In this document: one piece after another, positions 1 to 12,700 of the stretch | Position numbering within the stretch: the first letter of the stretch is position 1 | Layout of the letters: each line of letters starts with the position of its first letter | Assembly: GCA_037349105.1 (NCBI GenBank) | Contig: JAYJMM010000019.1 | Span: 682,001 to 746,000, forward strand | Origin: Limnomonas spitsbergensis | Taxonomy: Eukaryota; Chlorophyta; Chlorophyceae; Chlamydomonadales | DNA length: 64,000 nt | Direction: 5' to 3' | Translations under genes and position numbers: made by a program | Notes under the pieces: model-generated | The model's database searches: none | Told to the model about the DNA's origin: nothing | The model's input: the letters and a program-made list of their open reading frames with translations, nothing else

Positions 1-781
1 GGAGGATGTACTGCCTCTCCTTGTTACTGCCCTCTTACTTTAACCGCATGACGTTGCACCCCTTCACCTTGTCTGGCCCATCAACGTCACCGGGATATTT
101 TGCCACGTACTGTAAAACCGGGTAGACTTCGCTCGAAATTGATTAATTTTTGGAGTGTGCGGACCTGGATGCGCGCTAAGAATTCAAAAATCACTGCTGC
201 GCAGAGTGTCAGTCAGGTGCCCAAACAATGAGTTTGGGGGTGCGCGCTATGAATTAAAAACCGCAAATTTAACAAAATCGCAATCTAGAGCGCGCGACAG
301 TTTGTTTTGTCATCCATTCATTGATCCTTGCCTGGTCTGAATTCAAAACCTTGTACTGTCCCCTGGAATCACACGAGGGTTTTTAATGATTCTACTGTAC
401 TGGCAGAAGGCGCTGCACGGACGGAAATTAAAATTATCGTATTTGATGCGCGGCGTTGAATTAAATTATCAAAATGCAAAATTGTCAATATGCTGTGCGG
501 CCGATTTTAAACTTTTTGGGGCTGCGTGGTGAAATTTGTATTGTTTTGTCTTGGGTGCGCAGACCCTATATGGTGTTACGGTACCGATATTGGTAAAAAA
601 CTATGGAATTTATGCTTCTGTGCGCTTGTTTCACCCATGTTTCACCCATGTTTCTGCCCTGTCTCCAACCTGTTATGACCTCTTTGCCAGGATCATGGCA
701 TGCTTCCAACTGTTCCCTGCCTCCTTGATTCCCCAAGATGTTGCGATGCCACCAGCAGCTCACACCCACTCCTTTGCCCAG
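1..781. other. No gene recognised; probably upstream intron of the acyl-activating enzyme
   Basis: I find no exon here that matches the missing N-terminal part of the acyl-activating enzyme. The stretch before 781 is pyrimidine-rich and ends in a good acceptor (CTTTGCCCAG, AG at 780-781). A similar acceptor-like string, CTCTTTGCCAG, lies near 680-690, so a degenerate copy of the acceptor is possible. The first exons of the gene are probably further upstream, outside the window. Confidence 0.4.
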
Positions 782-3700
782 GATATTGCGTCTAGCCCCG
801 GGTGATCCTGATGCATGCGCCTGGTTTCCCGGTGCCCGCTACAACGTTGCTCAGTGCGCGCTCAGCGCCTGCAGAGCCACCTGCAGAAACAGCAGAAGCA
901 ACGGGGGCAGAAGCAGGAGCAGGGGCGGGGTATCGTTGCAGCAGGCCGCACATGCGCCGGCGGTTGTTTACGCTGAGGAAGGCGACCCCGAGCGGCTGCA
1001 CACAATGAGCCTGGATGAGTTGCGGGCCGGGGCAGCGCACGTCGCAGCTTGTGTACGGTGTCTCGCGCAGCCTGGTAGGGATGGGAGGAGGTGGATGTGT
1101 GTGTGTGTGTGGTAGGAGGGGGGGCTTGTGATGAGACGTATAAGATGTATTAGTACGCAAGTGTGTATTATTTTGTCTGGACTTGGACTTGGCTTATACC
1201 TGGTGTCCCTGGTGGTGACGCTATTGCCATAGCCATGCCGATAGACCATACACCCTCAACCGTTTACTGCAGGTGATGCCATTGCCATAGCCATGCCAAT
1301 AGACCCTCAACCCTCAACCCTGTACTGCAGGTGATGCCATTGCCATTGCCATGCCGATAGACCCTAAACCCTAAACCATGAACTGCAGGTGATGCCATTG
1401 CGATTGCCATGCCGATGACTGTCGAAGCTGTGGTGGTGTACCTGGGGATCGTTCTGGCAGGCTGCGTGGTGGTGTCCATGTGAGTTGAGGGAGGAAGGTA
1501 GGGAGACAGGGAGGCAATGGTGTACCTGGGGATTGTTCTGGCAGGCTGCGTGGTAGTGTCCATGTGAGTTGAGGGAGGGAGGAAGGTAGGGAGACAGGGA
1601 GGCAATGGTGTACCTGGGGATTGTTCTGGCAGGCTGCGTGGTAGTGTCCATGTGAGTTGAGGGAGGGAGGAAGGTAGGGAGACAGGGAGGCAATGGTGTA
1701 CCTGGGGTTTGTTCTGGCAGGCTGCGTGGTAGTGTCCATGTGAGTTGAGGGAGGGAGGAAGGTAGGGAGACAGGGAGGCAATGGTGTACCTGGGGGTTGT
1801 TCTGGCAGGCTGCGTGGTAGTGTCCATGTGAGTTGAGGGAGGGAGGAAGGTAGGGAGACAGGGAGGCAATGGTGTACCTGGGGGTTGTTCTGGCAGGCTG
1901 CGTGGTAGTGTCCATGTGAGTTGAGGGAGGGAGGAAGGTAGGGAGACAGGGAGGCAATGGTGTACCTGGGGGTTGTTCTGGCAGGCTGCGTGGTAGTGTC
2001 CATGTGAGTTGAGGGAGGGAGGAAGGTAGGGAGACAGGGAGGCAATGGTGTACCTGGGGATTGTTCTGGCAGGCTGCGTGGTAGTGTCCATGTGAGTTGA
2101 GGGAGGGAGGAAGGTAGGGAGACAGGGAGGCAATGGTGTACCTGGGGGTTGTTCTGGCAGGCTGCGTGGTAGTGTCCATGTGAGTTGAGGGAGGGAGGAA
2201 GGTAGGGAGACAGGGAGGCAATGGTGTACCTGGGGGTTGTTCTGGCAGGCTGCGTGGTAGTGTCCATGTGAGTTGAGGGAGGGAGGAAGGTAGGGAGACA
2301 GGGAGGCAATGGTGTACCTGGGGTTTGTTCTGGCAGGCTGCGTGGTAGTGTCCATGTGAGTTGAGGGAGGGAGGAAGGTAGGGAGACAGGGAGGCAATGG
2401 TGTACCTGGGGGTTGTTCTGGCAGGCTGCGTGGTAGTGTCCATGTGAGTTGAGGGAGGGAGGAAGGTAGGGAGACAGGGAGGCAATGGTGTACCTGGGGG
2501 TTGTTCTGGCAGGCTGCGTGGTAGTGTCCATGTGAGTTGAGGGAGGGAGGAAGGTAGGGAGACAGGGAGGCAATGGTGTACCTGGGGGTTGTTCTGGCAG
2601 GCTGCGTGGTAGTGTCCATGTGAGTTGAGGGAGGGAGGAAGGTAGGGAGACAGGGAGGCAATGGTGTACCTGGGGATTGTTCTGGCAGGCTGCGTGGTAG
2701 TGTCCATGTGAGTTGAGGGAGGGAGGAAGGTAGGGAGACAGGGAGGCAATGGTGTACCTGGGGGTTGTTCTGGCAGGCTGCGTGGTAGTGTCCATGTGAG
2801 TTGAGGGAGGGAGGAAGGTAGGGAGACAGGGAGGCAATGGTGTACCTGGGGATTGTTCTGGCAGGCTGCGTGGTAGTGTCCATGTGAGTTGAGGGAGGGA
2901 GGAAGGTAGGGAGACAGGGAGGCAATGGTGTACCTGGGGGTTGTTATGGCAGGCTGCGTGGTAGTGTCCATGTGAGTTGAGGGAGGGAGGAAGGTAGGGA
3001 GACAGGGAGGCAATGGTGTACCTGGGGGTTGTTCTGGCAGGCTGCGTGGTAGTGTCCATGTGAGTTGAGGGAGGGAGGAAGGTAGGGAGACAGGGAGGCA
3101 ATGGTGTACCTGGGGGTTGTTCTGGCAGGCTGCGTGGTAGTGTCCATGTGAGTTGAGGGAGGGAGGAAGGAAGGGAGACAGGGAGGCAATGGTGTACCTG
3201 GGGTTTGTTCTGGCAGGCTGCGTGGTAGTGTCCATGTGAGTTGAGGGAGGGAGGAAGGTAGGGAGACAGGGAGGCAATGGTGTACCTGGGGGTTGTTCTG
3301 GCAGGCTGCGTGGTAGTGTCCATGTGAGTTGAGGGAGGGAGGAAGGAAGGGAGACAGGGAGGCAATGGTGTACCTGGGGGTTGTTCTGGCAGGCTGCGTG
3401 GTAGTGTCCATGTGAGTTGAGGGAGGGAGGAAGGTAGGGAGACAGGGAGGCAATGGTGTACCTGGGGGTTGTTCTGGCAGGCTGCGTGGTAGTGTCCATG
3501 TGAGTTGAGGGAGGGAGGAAGGAAGGGAGACAGGGAGGCAATGGTGTACCTGGGGGTTGTTCTGGCAGGCTGCGTGGTAGTGTCCATGTGAGTTGAGGGA
3601 GGGAGGAAGGTAGGGAGACAGGGAGGCAATGGTGTACCTGGGGGTTGTTCTGGCAGGCTGCGTGGTAGTGTCCATGTGAGTTGAGGGAGGGAGGAAGGTA

Positions 3701-6700
3701 GGGAGACAGGGAGGCAATGGTGTACCTGGGGGTTGTTCTGGCAGGCTGCGTGGTAGTGTCCATGTGAGTTGAGGGAGGGAGGAAGGTAGGGAGACAGGGA
3801 GGCAATGGTGTACCTGGGGGTTGTTCTGGCAGGCTGCGTGGTAGTGTCCATGTGAGTTGAGGGAGGGAGGAAGGTAGGGAGACAGGGAGGCAATGGTGTA
3901 CCTGGGGGTTGTTCTGGCAGGCTGCGTGGTAGTGTCCATGTGAGTTGAGGGAGGGAGGAAGGTAGGGAGACAGGGAGGCAATGGTGTACCTGGGGATTGT
4001 TCTGGCAGGCTGCGTGGTAGTGTCCATGTGAGTTGAGGGAGGGAGGAAGGTAGGGAGACAGGGAGGCAATGGTGTACCTGGGGTTTGTTCTGGCAGGCTG
4101 CGTGGTAGTGTCCATGTGAGTTGAGGGAGGGAGGAAGGTAGGGAGACAGGGAGGCAATGGTGTACCTGGGGGTTGTTCTGGCAGGCTGCGTGGTAGTGTC
4201 CATGTGAGTTGAGGGAGGGAGGAAGGTAGGGAGACAGGGAGGCAATGGTGTACCTGGGGGTTGTTCTGGCAGGCTGCGTGGTAGTGTCCATGTGAGTTGA
4301 GGGAGGGAGGAAGGTAGGGAGACAGGGAGGCAATGGTGTACCTGGGGGTTGTTCTGGCAGGCTGCGTGGTAGTGTCCATGTGAGTTGAGGGAGGGAGGAA
4401 GGTAGGGAGACAGGGAGGCAATGGTGTACCTGGGGGTTGTTCTGGCAGGCTGCGTGGTAGTGTCCATGTGAGTTGAGGGAGGGAGGAAGGTAGGGAGACA
4501 GGGAGGCAATGGTGTACCTGGGGGTTGTTCTGGCAGGCTGCGTGGTAGTGTCCATGTGAGTTGAGGGAGGGAGGAAGGTAGGGAGACAGGGAGGCAATGG
4601 TGTACCTGGGGTTTGTTCTGGCAGGCTGCGTGGTAGTGTCCATGTGAGTTGAGGGAGGGAGGAAGGTAGGGAGACAGGGAGGCAATGGTGTACCTGGGGG
4701 TTGTTCTGGCAGGCTGCGTGGTAGTGTCCATGTGAGTTGAGGGAGGGAGGAAGGTAGGGAGACAGGGAGGCAATGGTGTACCTGGGGGTTGTTCTGGCAG
4801 GCTGCGTGGTAGTGTCCATGTGAGTTGAGGGAGGGAGGAAGGTAGGGAGACAGGGAGGCAATGGTGTACCTGGGGGTTGTTCTGGCAGGCTGCGTGGTAG
4901 TGTCCATGTGAGTTGAGGGAGGGAGGAAGGTAGGGAGACAGGGAGGCAATGGTGTACCTGGGGGTTGTTCTGGCAGGCTGCGTGGTAGTGTCCATGTGAG
5001 TTGAGGGAGGGAGGAAGGTAGGGAGACAGGGAGGCAATGGTGTACCTGGGGGTTGTTCTGGCAGGCTGCGTGGTAGTGTCCATGTGAGTTGAGGGAGGGA
5101 GGAAGGTAGGGAGACAGGGAGGCAATGGTGTACCTGGGGTTGTTCTGGCAGGCTGCGTGGTAGTGTCCATGTGAGTTGAGGGAGGGAGGAAGGTAGGGAG
5201 ACAGGGAGGCAATGGTGTACCTGGGGGTTGTTCTGGCAGGCTGCGTGGTAGTGTCCATGTGAGTTGAGGGAGGGAGGAAGGTAGGGAGACAGGGAGGCAA
5301 TGGTGTACCTGGGGGTTGTTCTGGCAGGCTGCGTGGTAGTGTCCATGTGAGTTGAGGGAGGGAGGAAGGTAGGGAGACAGGGAGGCAATGGTGTACCTGG
5401 GGGTTGTTCTGGCAGGCTGCGTGGTAGTGTCCATGTGAGTTGAGGGAGGGAGGAAGGAAGGGAGACAGGGAGGCAATGGTGTACCTGGGGGTTGTTCTGG
5501 CAGGCTGCGTGGTAGTGTCCATGTGAGTTGAGGGAGGGAGGAAGGTAAGGGAGACAGGGAGGCAATGGTGTACCTGGGGGTTGTTCTGGCAGGCTGCGTG
5601 GTAGTGTCCATGTGAGTTGAGGGAGGGAGGAAGGAAGGGAGACAGGGAGGCAATGGTGTACCTGGGGGTTGTTCTGGCAGGCTGCGTGGTAGTGTCCATG
5701 TGAGTTGAGGGAGGGAGGAAGGAAGGGAGACAGGGAGGCAATGGTGTACCTGGGGATTGTTCTGGCAGGCTGCGTGGTAGTGTCCATGTGAGTTGAGGGA
5801 GGGAGGAAGGAAGGGAGACAGGGAGGCAATGGTGTACCTGGGGGTTGTTCTGGCAGGCTGCGTGGTAGTGTCCATGTGAGTTGAGGGAGGGAGGAAGGAA
5901 GGGAGACAGGGAGGCAATGGTGTACCTGGGGGTTGTTCTGGCAGGCTGCGTGGTAGTGTCCATGTGAGTTGAGGGAGGGAGGAAGGAAGGGAGACAGGGA
6001 GGCAATGGTGTACCTGGGGGTTGTTCTGGCAGGCTGCGTGGTAGTGTCCATGTGAGTTGAGGGAGGGAGGAAGGAAGGGAGACAGGGAGGCAATGGTGTA
6101 CCTGGGGTTGTTCTGGCAGGCTGCGTGGTAGTGTCCATGTGAGTTGAGGGAGGGAGGAAGGAAGGGAGACAGGGAGGCAATGGTGTACCTGGGGGTTGTT
6201 CTGGCAGGCTGCGTGGTAGTGTCCATGTGAGTTGAGGGAGGGAGGAAGGAAGGGAGACAGGGAGGCAATGGTGTACCTGGGGGTTGTTCTGGCAGGCTGC
6301 GTGGTAGTGTCCATGTGAGTTGAGGGAGGGAGGAAGGAAGGGAGACAGGGAGGCAATGGTGTACCTGGGGGTTGTTCTGGCAGGCTGCGTGGTAGTGTCC
6401 ATGTGAGTTGAGGGAGGGAGGAAGGAAGGGAGACAGGGAGGCAATGGTGTACCTGGGGGTTGTTCTGGCAGGCTGCGTGGTAGTGTCCATGTGAGTTGAG
6501 GGAGGGAGGAAGGAAGGGAGACAGGGAGGCAATGGTGTACCTGGGGGTTGTTCTGGCAGGCTGCGTGGTAGTGTCCATGTGAGTTGAGGGAGGGAGGAAG
6601 GAAGGGAGACAGGGAGGCAATGGTGTACCTGGGGTTTGTTCTGGCAGGCTGCGTGGTAGTGTCCATGTGAGTTGAGGGAGGGAGGAAGGAAGGGAGACAG

Positions 6701-9700
6701 GGAGGCAATGGTGTACCTGGGGGTTGTTCTGGCAGGCTGCGTGGTAGTGTCCATGTGAGTTGAGGGAGGGAGGAAGGAAGGGAGACAGGGAGGCAATGGT
6801 GTACCTGGGGGTTGTTCTGGCAGGCTGCGTGGTAGTGTCCATGTGAGTTGAGGGAGGGAGGAAGGAAGGGAGACAGGGAGGCAATGGTGTACCTGGGGGT
6901 TGTTCTGGCAGGCTGCGTGGTAGTGTCCATGTGAGTTGAGGGAGGGAGGAAGGAAGGGAGACAGGGAGGCAATGGTGTACCTGGGGGTTGTTCTGGCAGG
7001 CTGCGTGGTAGTGTCCATGTGAGTTGAGGGAGGGAGGAAGGAAGGGAGACAGGGAGGCAATGGTGTACCTGGGGGTTGTTCTGGCAGGCTGCGTGGTAGT
7101 GTCCATGTGAGTTGAGGGAGGGAGGAAGGAAGGGAGACAGGGAGGCAATGGTGTACCTGGGGGTTGTTCTGGCAGGCTGCGTGGTAGTGTCCATGTGAGT
7201 TGAGGGAGGGAGGAAGGAAGGGAGACAGGGAGGCAATGGTGTACCTGGGGGTTGTTCTGGCAGGCTGCGTGGTAGTGTCCATGTGAGTTGAGGGAGGGAG
7301 GAAGGAAGGGAGACAGGGAGGCAATGGTGTACCTGGGGGTTGTTCTGGCAGGCTGCGTGGTAGTGTCCATGTGAGTTGAGGGAGGGAGGAAGGTAGGGAG
7401 ACAGGGAGGCAATGGTGTACCTGGGGGTTGTTCTGGCAGGCTGCGTGGTAGTGTCCATGTGAGTTGAGGGAGGGAGGGAAGGAAGGGAGACAGGGAGGCA
7501 ATGGTGTACCTGGGGGTTGTTCTGGCAGGCTGCGTGGTAGTGTCCATGTGAGTTGAGGGAGGGAGGAAGGAAGGGAGACAGGGAGGCAATGGTGTACCTG
7601 GGGGTTGTTCTGGCAGGCTGCGTGGTAGTGTCCATGTGAGTTGAGGGAGGGAGGAAGGAAGGGAGACAGGGAGGCAATGGTGTACCTGGGGGTTGTTCTG
7701 GCAGGCTGCGTGGTAGTGTCCATGTGAGTTGAGGGAGGGAGGAAGGAAGGGAGACAGGGAGGCAATGGTGTACCTGGGGGTTGTTCTGGCAGGCTGCGTG
7801 GTAGTGTCCATGTGAGTTGAGGGAGGGAGGAAGGAAGGGAGACAGGGAGGCAATGGTGTACCTGGGGGTTGTTCTGGCAGGCTGCGTGGTAGTGTCCATG
7901 TGAGTTGAGGGAGGGAGGAAGGAAGGGAGACAGGGAGGCAATGGTGGTACGCACCCTTTGCATGTTTTGTACAAACGGTACTATGATGTACCTGTTGCTC
8001 ATGCTTCTGCGACCACGTCTCAGCCAGATCTTGTAACTAGGGATGCTCCTGGCAGGCTGCGTGGTAGTGTCCATGTGAGTTGAGGGAAAGAGGAAGGAAG
8101 GGAGACAGGGAGGTACAGAATAGGGGGGGGGGGGGTACCCCTGGTACGCACTCTATGAACTGTACATTGTATACACATGCCATTTATGTGTCTGCGGCCT
8201 CAGCCAGTTCAAGTACCTAGGGAGGGTCCTGGTTGGCTGTGTGGTAGTGTCCATGTGGGTTGCAGAGTGCGTGCTAGAGGGAAGGAGGGAGGGACATGCC
8301 CTATTTCCATGCACACGTGATTCATGTTTTTGCAGCCTCAGCCATTGCTAACGCCTGGTCCTTGCTGGCTGTGTGATGGAGTCTATGTGGGTCGAGGACT
8401 GGGGCTTCACTCTTCAGGCTGACCCTACTCTTAAAAATAAAACAACATTAAAAGGTTAAGGGACATCACAAGTTTTAAGTCAATTATAATTAACATAACC
8501 AACAACCTTAAAAAACCTTTTGTTTAAGAATTTAAACCCTGCCTGCCCTCCTATCCTCAGTCCCCACCAATAGCCTCTAGTGCGGACACCTTCTCCCTGC
8601 TGAGATCTGCCCAGTTGTTCATTCCACGAGCCAAGCTTTCCACGTAAGCCTGGCACCGCTCTGCCTGTCAGCGTCTCTGGCTACAAAGAAACAGCTATTC
8701 ATCACATAAATTGGGGAACTTCATAAAGCCTCATCCCTCCCCCCCCATTTCCTCCAGTGCGGACAGCTTCTCCCCTGCTGAGATTGCCTCCCGATTGGCC
8801 ATCTCTCACGCCAAGCTGATTGTCACGCAAGATGTCCTCATTCGGGCGGGGAAGGCGCTGCCCATGTACTCAAAGGTGTGAAGCAGGCCCGCACCATATC
8901 CTGAAAGTGTTCCTGTCCCAATGCATCCACTCCCCGTACCTTCGTTTTTGATGGCCCTCCCAAAGGCTTGGCCATCAGGCAGGGCATTAGGGCAGGGACT
9001 TATCTTCATCTTGGGAATGAACAGAAATCCACACCCACCTCCTTCTTCTTCACATGGGCGGTGATTTTCCATCGGATGAGGACGTCTTGCGAGAGGATCA
9101 GCCGGGCCAGGCTTCGGCCCAGGCTGCGCTGTTTTCTGAACTCTCCCGCCCCCCAAGGGGCATAGCTTCTTTCTTTCATCCACCAGCACATCGCCCTCGA
9201 CACCTTCCAGGACCTAGGCACTTGGCAGGTCCTACTTTTCACCTTTGACTACGTGGGCAGCGCCGTAAACTCTTAGACCATGCAGGTTCTTCGCGGTTTT
9301 GTTTATTTGTTTATTTGTTTTTTACCTCCACTACAAGATTTTGCATGGTCGGTACCGACCATGCAGGTACCGATTAAAGAAGAAAAAAAGTGTTTGCAGA
9401 AGATTTTACGCTCGCCTGATGAGGATGTCTTCCACCTTAGACTACGTGGGCAGCGCCTATCCGACCTGATGAGGACGTAATGCGTGACTCTACGCTATAA
9501 GCGCACGTTGCGCTCCGTCAAATTCGTTAACTCAGGTTGGGAGTTTTTAAGTTGCAGAGAAGGTACATGCTCTCAAAATACACCTCCTGCCTCATGTACC
9601 TCTCTCGCCTCTGGTTGACAGGTGATTGAGGCCAAGGCACCCAGAGCCATCGTGATGACGGCTAGATCAGCAGGCTCGGCAGCAGCAGGATCTAGATCTG

Positions 9701-12700
9701 CAGGCGCGGCGGCAGCAGCAGGATCTAGAGCAGCTTGTGCGGGCGCTAATGAGTTGGGACCGGCCCTACCCCTTCGGCCTAGAGACCTCTCATACGCTGC
9801 ATTCAGGGCCCTGGCTCCGGAACCAGATCACAACGGCATCGCCAGCTCAGCGGCCAGATCGTGGTGGCAGGCGCCGGAAGCTTCCACCGGCGGCGGTTCC
9901 GGATCCGGAACCCAAGCCAGATCAGCGCCGTCGGGCATGCCGGCGGGCGGGAGCCGCCTGCCACCGGATACCAACGATATGCCTTACGTTCCTTGCTGCT
10001 CCTCTGACACGAATATCTTGTTCTCCAGCGGAACCACCGGGGAGCCCAAGGCCATTGCCTTCACTCACCTGACGCCCCTGAGGGCTTGGGTGGATGGCTG
10101 GGCTCACCAGGACATACAACCGGGTGAGGGGCAGCGTTTATTTCAGTACGTGCCAGAGTCCTTTGGGGGGCCGCCGGGCGGCCATTACTGGTCCAATGGG
10201 GACCAAACCTTGGCCGGCTCATCAAGACATACAGCCGGGTGAGGGGATACTGAGGAGCACCAGTGTTATTTTTTCGGCTACGAGTCCACCTTCGGCAGGC
10301 TGCCCTGCGGCCGCAAGAGGCCCGATCCGGGGCTAGCCAGGATTGGCCCACGGCTGGTGGCCAAAGCAGCATGGCTGGCCACAAACGGGGCATCCGGCCG
10401 TTGGCATGAGTGTAGCTGACGAGTAGCTGAGTCACGAAAAAAGAATCACTGACTGGAGCACTTTTCTTCCTTATGGGGCCCTGTCCACTAGCTTGCCTTG
10501 CCTCCTCTGCTGCCTCAATAAACATTGCATTGACAGGCGGTGTGGTCTGCTTGCCCACTAGCCTGGACTGGATGATGGAATGACTCCCTTCCCTGCTAGC
10601 TATTACCGAAACCCTCAAGGCTATTACCTCCACTGTGTTTATGATTGGCAGGTGGCGTGGTCTGCTGGCCCACTAGCCTGGGGTGGATGATGGGCCCATG
10701 GCTCATCTACGCTACGCTCCTCAATGGGGGGACCATAGCTCTGTACCATGGCACACCCCTGGGTCGAGACTTTGGCCAAGTGAGTCTTGCGCAGAAAGAG
10801 TACCATGGCATGCCCCTGGGGAGGGACTTGGTCCTGTGGGTTTGAGTACCCTGTGCAATGTTTGCCTCTTTCTCTATTTGCTGTGCGACCTTGTTGTGAG
10901 CTTGGTACTTCACTCTTGTTCACACATTCACCAAGGCCCCTGTTTTAGGGTATTAGCAGTGTTTCCTAGAATATTTAGATCATGGCAAATTGCAATGCAT
11001 GATTAGTTATTGGCACATGGTTGTAACGAATCCACCCTGGAGCCTTATGGATAGTCAGCCACCGACGAAACCTCTGACGCTTGCTTGTTTATTTATGTAC
11101 CGTCCTATAACTTACCACCAACCCCAAAAACCGCATCATTTTAATGAAAATACTGAGCGAACGAATTGTATGAACTTCACGCTTTATCTCCACGCCTTCA
11201 CTTCCTCATGGTCCCCAAAATGATTGCCTCCCGGTCCCCCACTCCCTGTCCCCTCCCACCACGACCGTTCTGTCCAGTTTGTAGCCACGGCCAAGGTGAG
11301 CGTGCTCGGCATTGTCCCCAGCATCGCGAAGGCCTGGCGGAGTAGCGGCTGCATGCAGGGCCTGGACTGGCCTTCACTGAGATGCATCAGCAGTACAGGT
11401 GTGGGGCTGTACATGTACCACAGCAGTACAGATTATGAGTACTGCAAGCCCTGGCGGAGTAGCGGCTGCATGCAGGGCCTGGACTGGCCTTCACTGAGAT
11501 GCATCAGCAGTACAGGTGGGGGGCTGCATGTACCACAGAAGTACACATCATGAGTACTGCGAAGGCCTGTCGGAGTTGCGGCTGCATGCAGGGCCTGGAC
11601 TGGCCTTCACTGAGATGCATCAGCAGTACAGGTGGGGGGGCTGTACATGTACCACAGCAGTACACATTATGAGTACTGCAAGCCCTGGCGGAGTAGCGGC
11701 TGCATGCAGGGCCTGGACTGGCCTTCACTGAGATGCATCAACTATAGGGCTGGCGCCTGTTTCTCCACTCCCCCCTCATCCCTCCCCCCCCCCCCTGCCC
11801 TGCTGCTCAGGTGAGGCCCCCGCTCCCGACGACAGCTTTAGGGCTGGCGTGTTTTTCTCTACTCCCCCCTCATCCCTCCCCCCCCTTGCCCTGCTGCTCA
11901 GGGGAGGCATCCGCTCCGGACGACTATCAGTGGCTCATGGCCATGACCAGGTACCATACACAACAGGCAGTACTGGTTTAAGGGTTTGGGTTTTGGCTAT
12001 GACCAGGTACTGGACAGCAGGCAGTGGCTGATTTATGGGTTGACTGGCTGGGCCATGACCAGGTACCATACAACAGGCAGTACTGGTTGAAGGGTTCGGG
12101 TTTTGTTCACGACCAAATTTACTGCAAGGTATCGTCAGTTTCAGTATTGGGCCATGACCAACTTCACAGCAGCCAGTGGTTTCCTCGTCAAGGGTTCAAC
12201 CATTGTCAGGTTTACAGCTGGCAATCGCCAGTGAAAAGGGGGGGCCTTGACCAGCTTCACAGCAGCCAATGACATGTGTCAGGACTCACGAACCTGTTGT
12301 TGTTGGGGCCATGAGCCATATCAGCATCATGCTAGTCTATCAAGAGCTTGTCATGGTTGCCTTTTTTCAACCTCATGCGGGTTCCAGGGCATGCTGGTAC
12401 CAGGGCATGTTGTAGCACGTGATTTACCACTAAAATATAAATGTGATGTGCCTTGGGGTTTGGGTTACGTGAAGACGTCCAAAATCCTGCCCTGGCCCTC
12501 CCCCCCGCATCCTGCCTCGTCCCATCCCGTCCCGCCCGGCAACAGCCCACCCCCCTCCACAGTATCGCCCCTTCATGGAGGTCTGTGGCAGCACACAAAA
12601 AGCAGAGGCTGCGCATCCTGCCGCCTTCTCCAGCCCCAGATCCCCTTCCCCCTCCCCTTCCGCTTCCATCCCTTGACACTCCCCAAACCTATCCGGCTGG

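Noticed and set aside
1361..1377. Telomere end (CCCTAAACCCTAAA)
   Set aside because: Only a couple of units, inside an intron, with further short traces at 31.6 and 62.7 kb; interstitial sequence.
1437..7945. CRISPR array
   Set aside because: Units are contiguous 88-bp repeats without unique spacers, and the locus is a eukaryotic intron.
1364..8074. Giant minus-strand open frames (up to 2236 codons) of [17 protein letters not shown] repeats
   Set aside because: They arise because the 88-bp unit has no stop on the minus strand and its length is 3n+1. The plus strand of the same unit carries a real exon end and donor.
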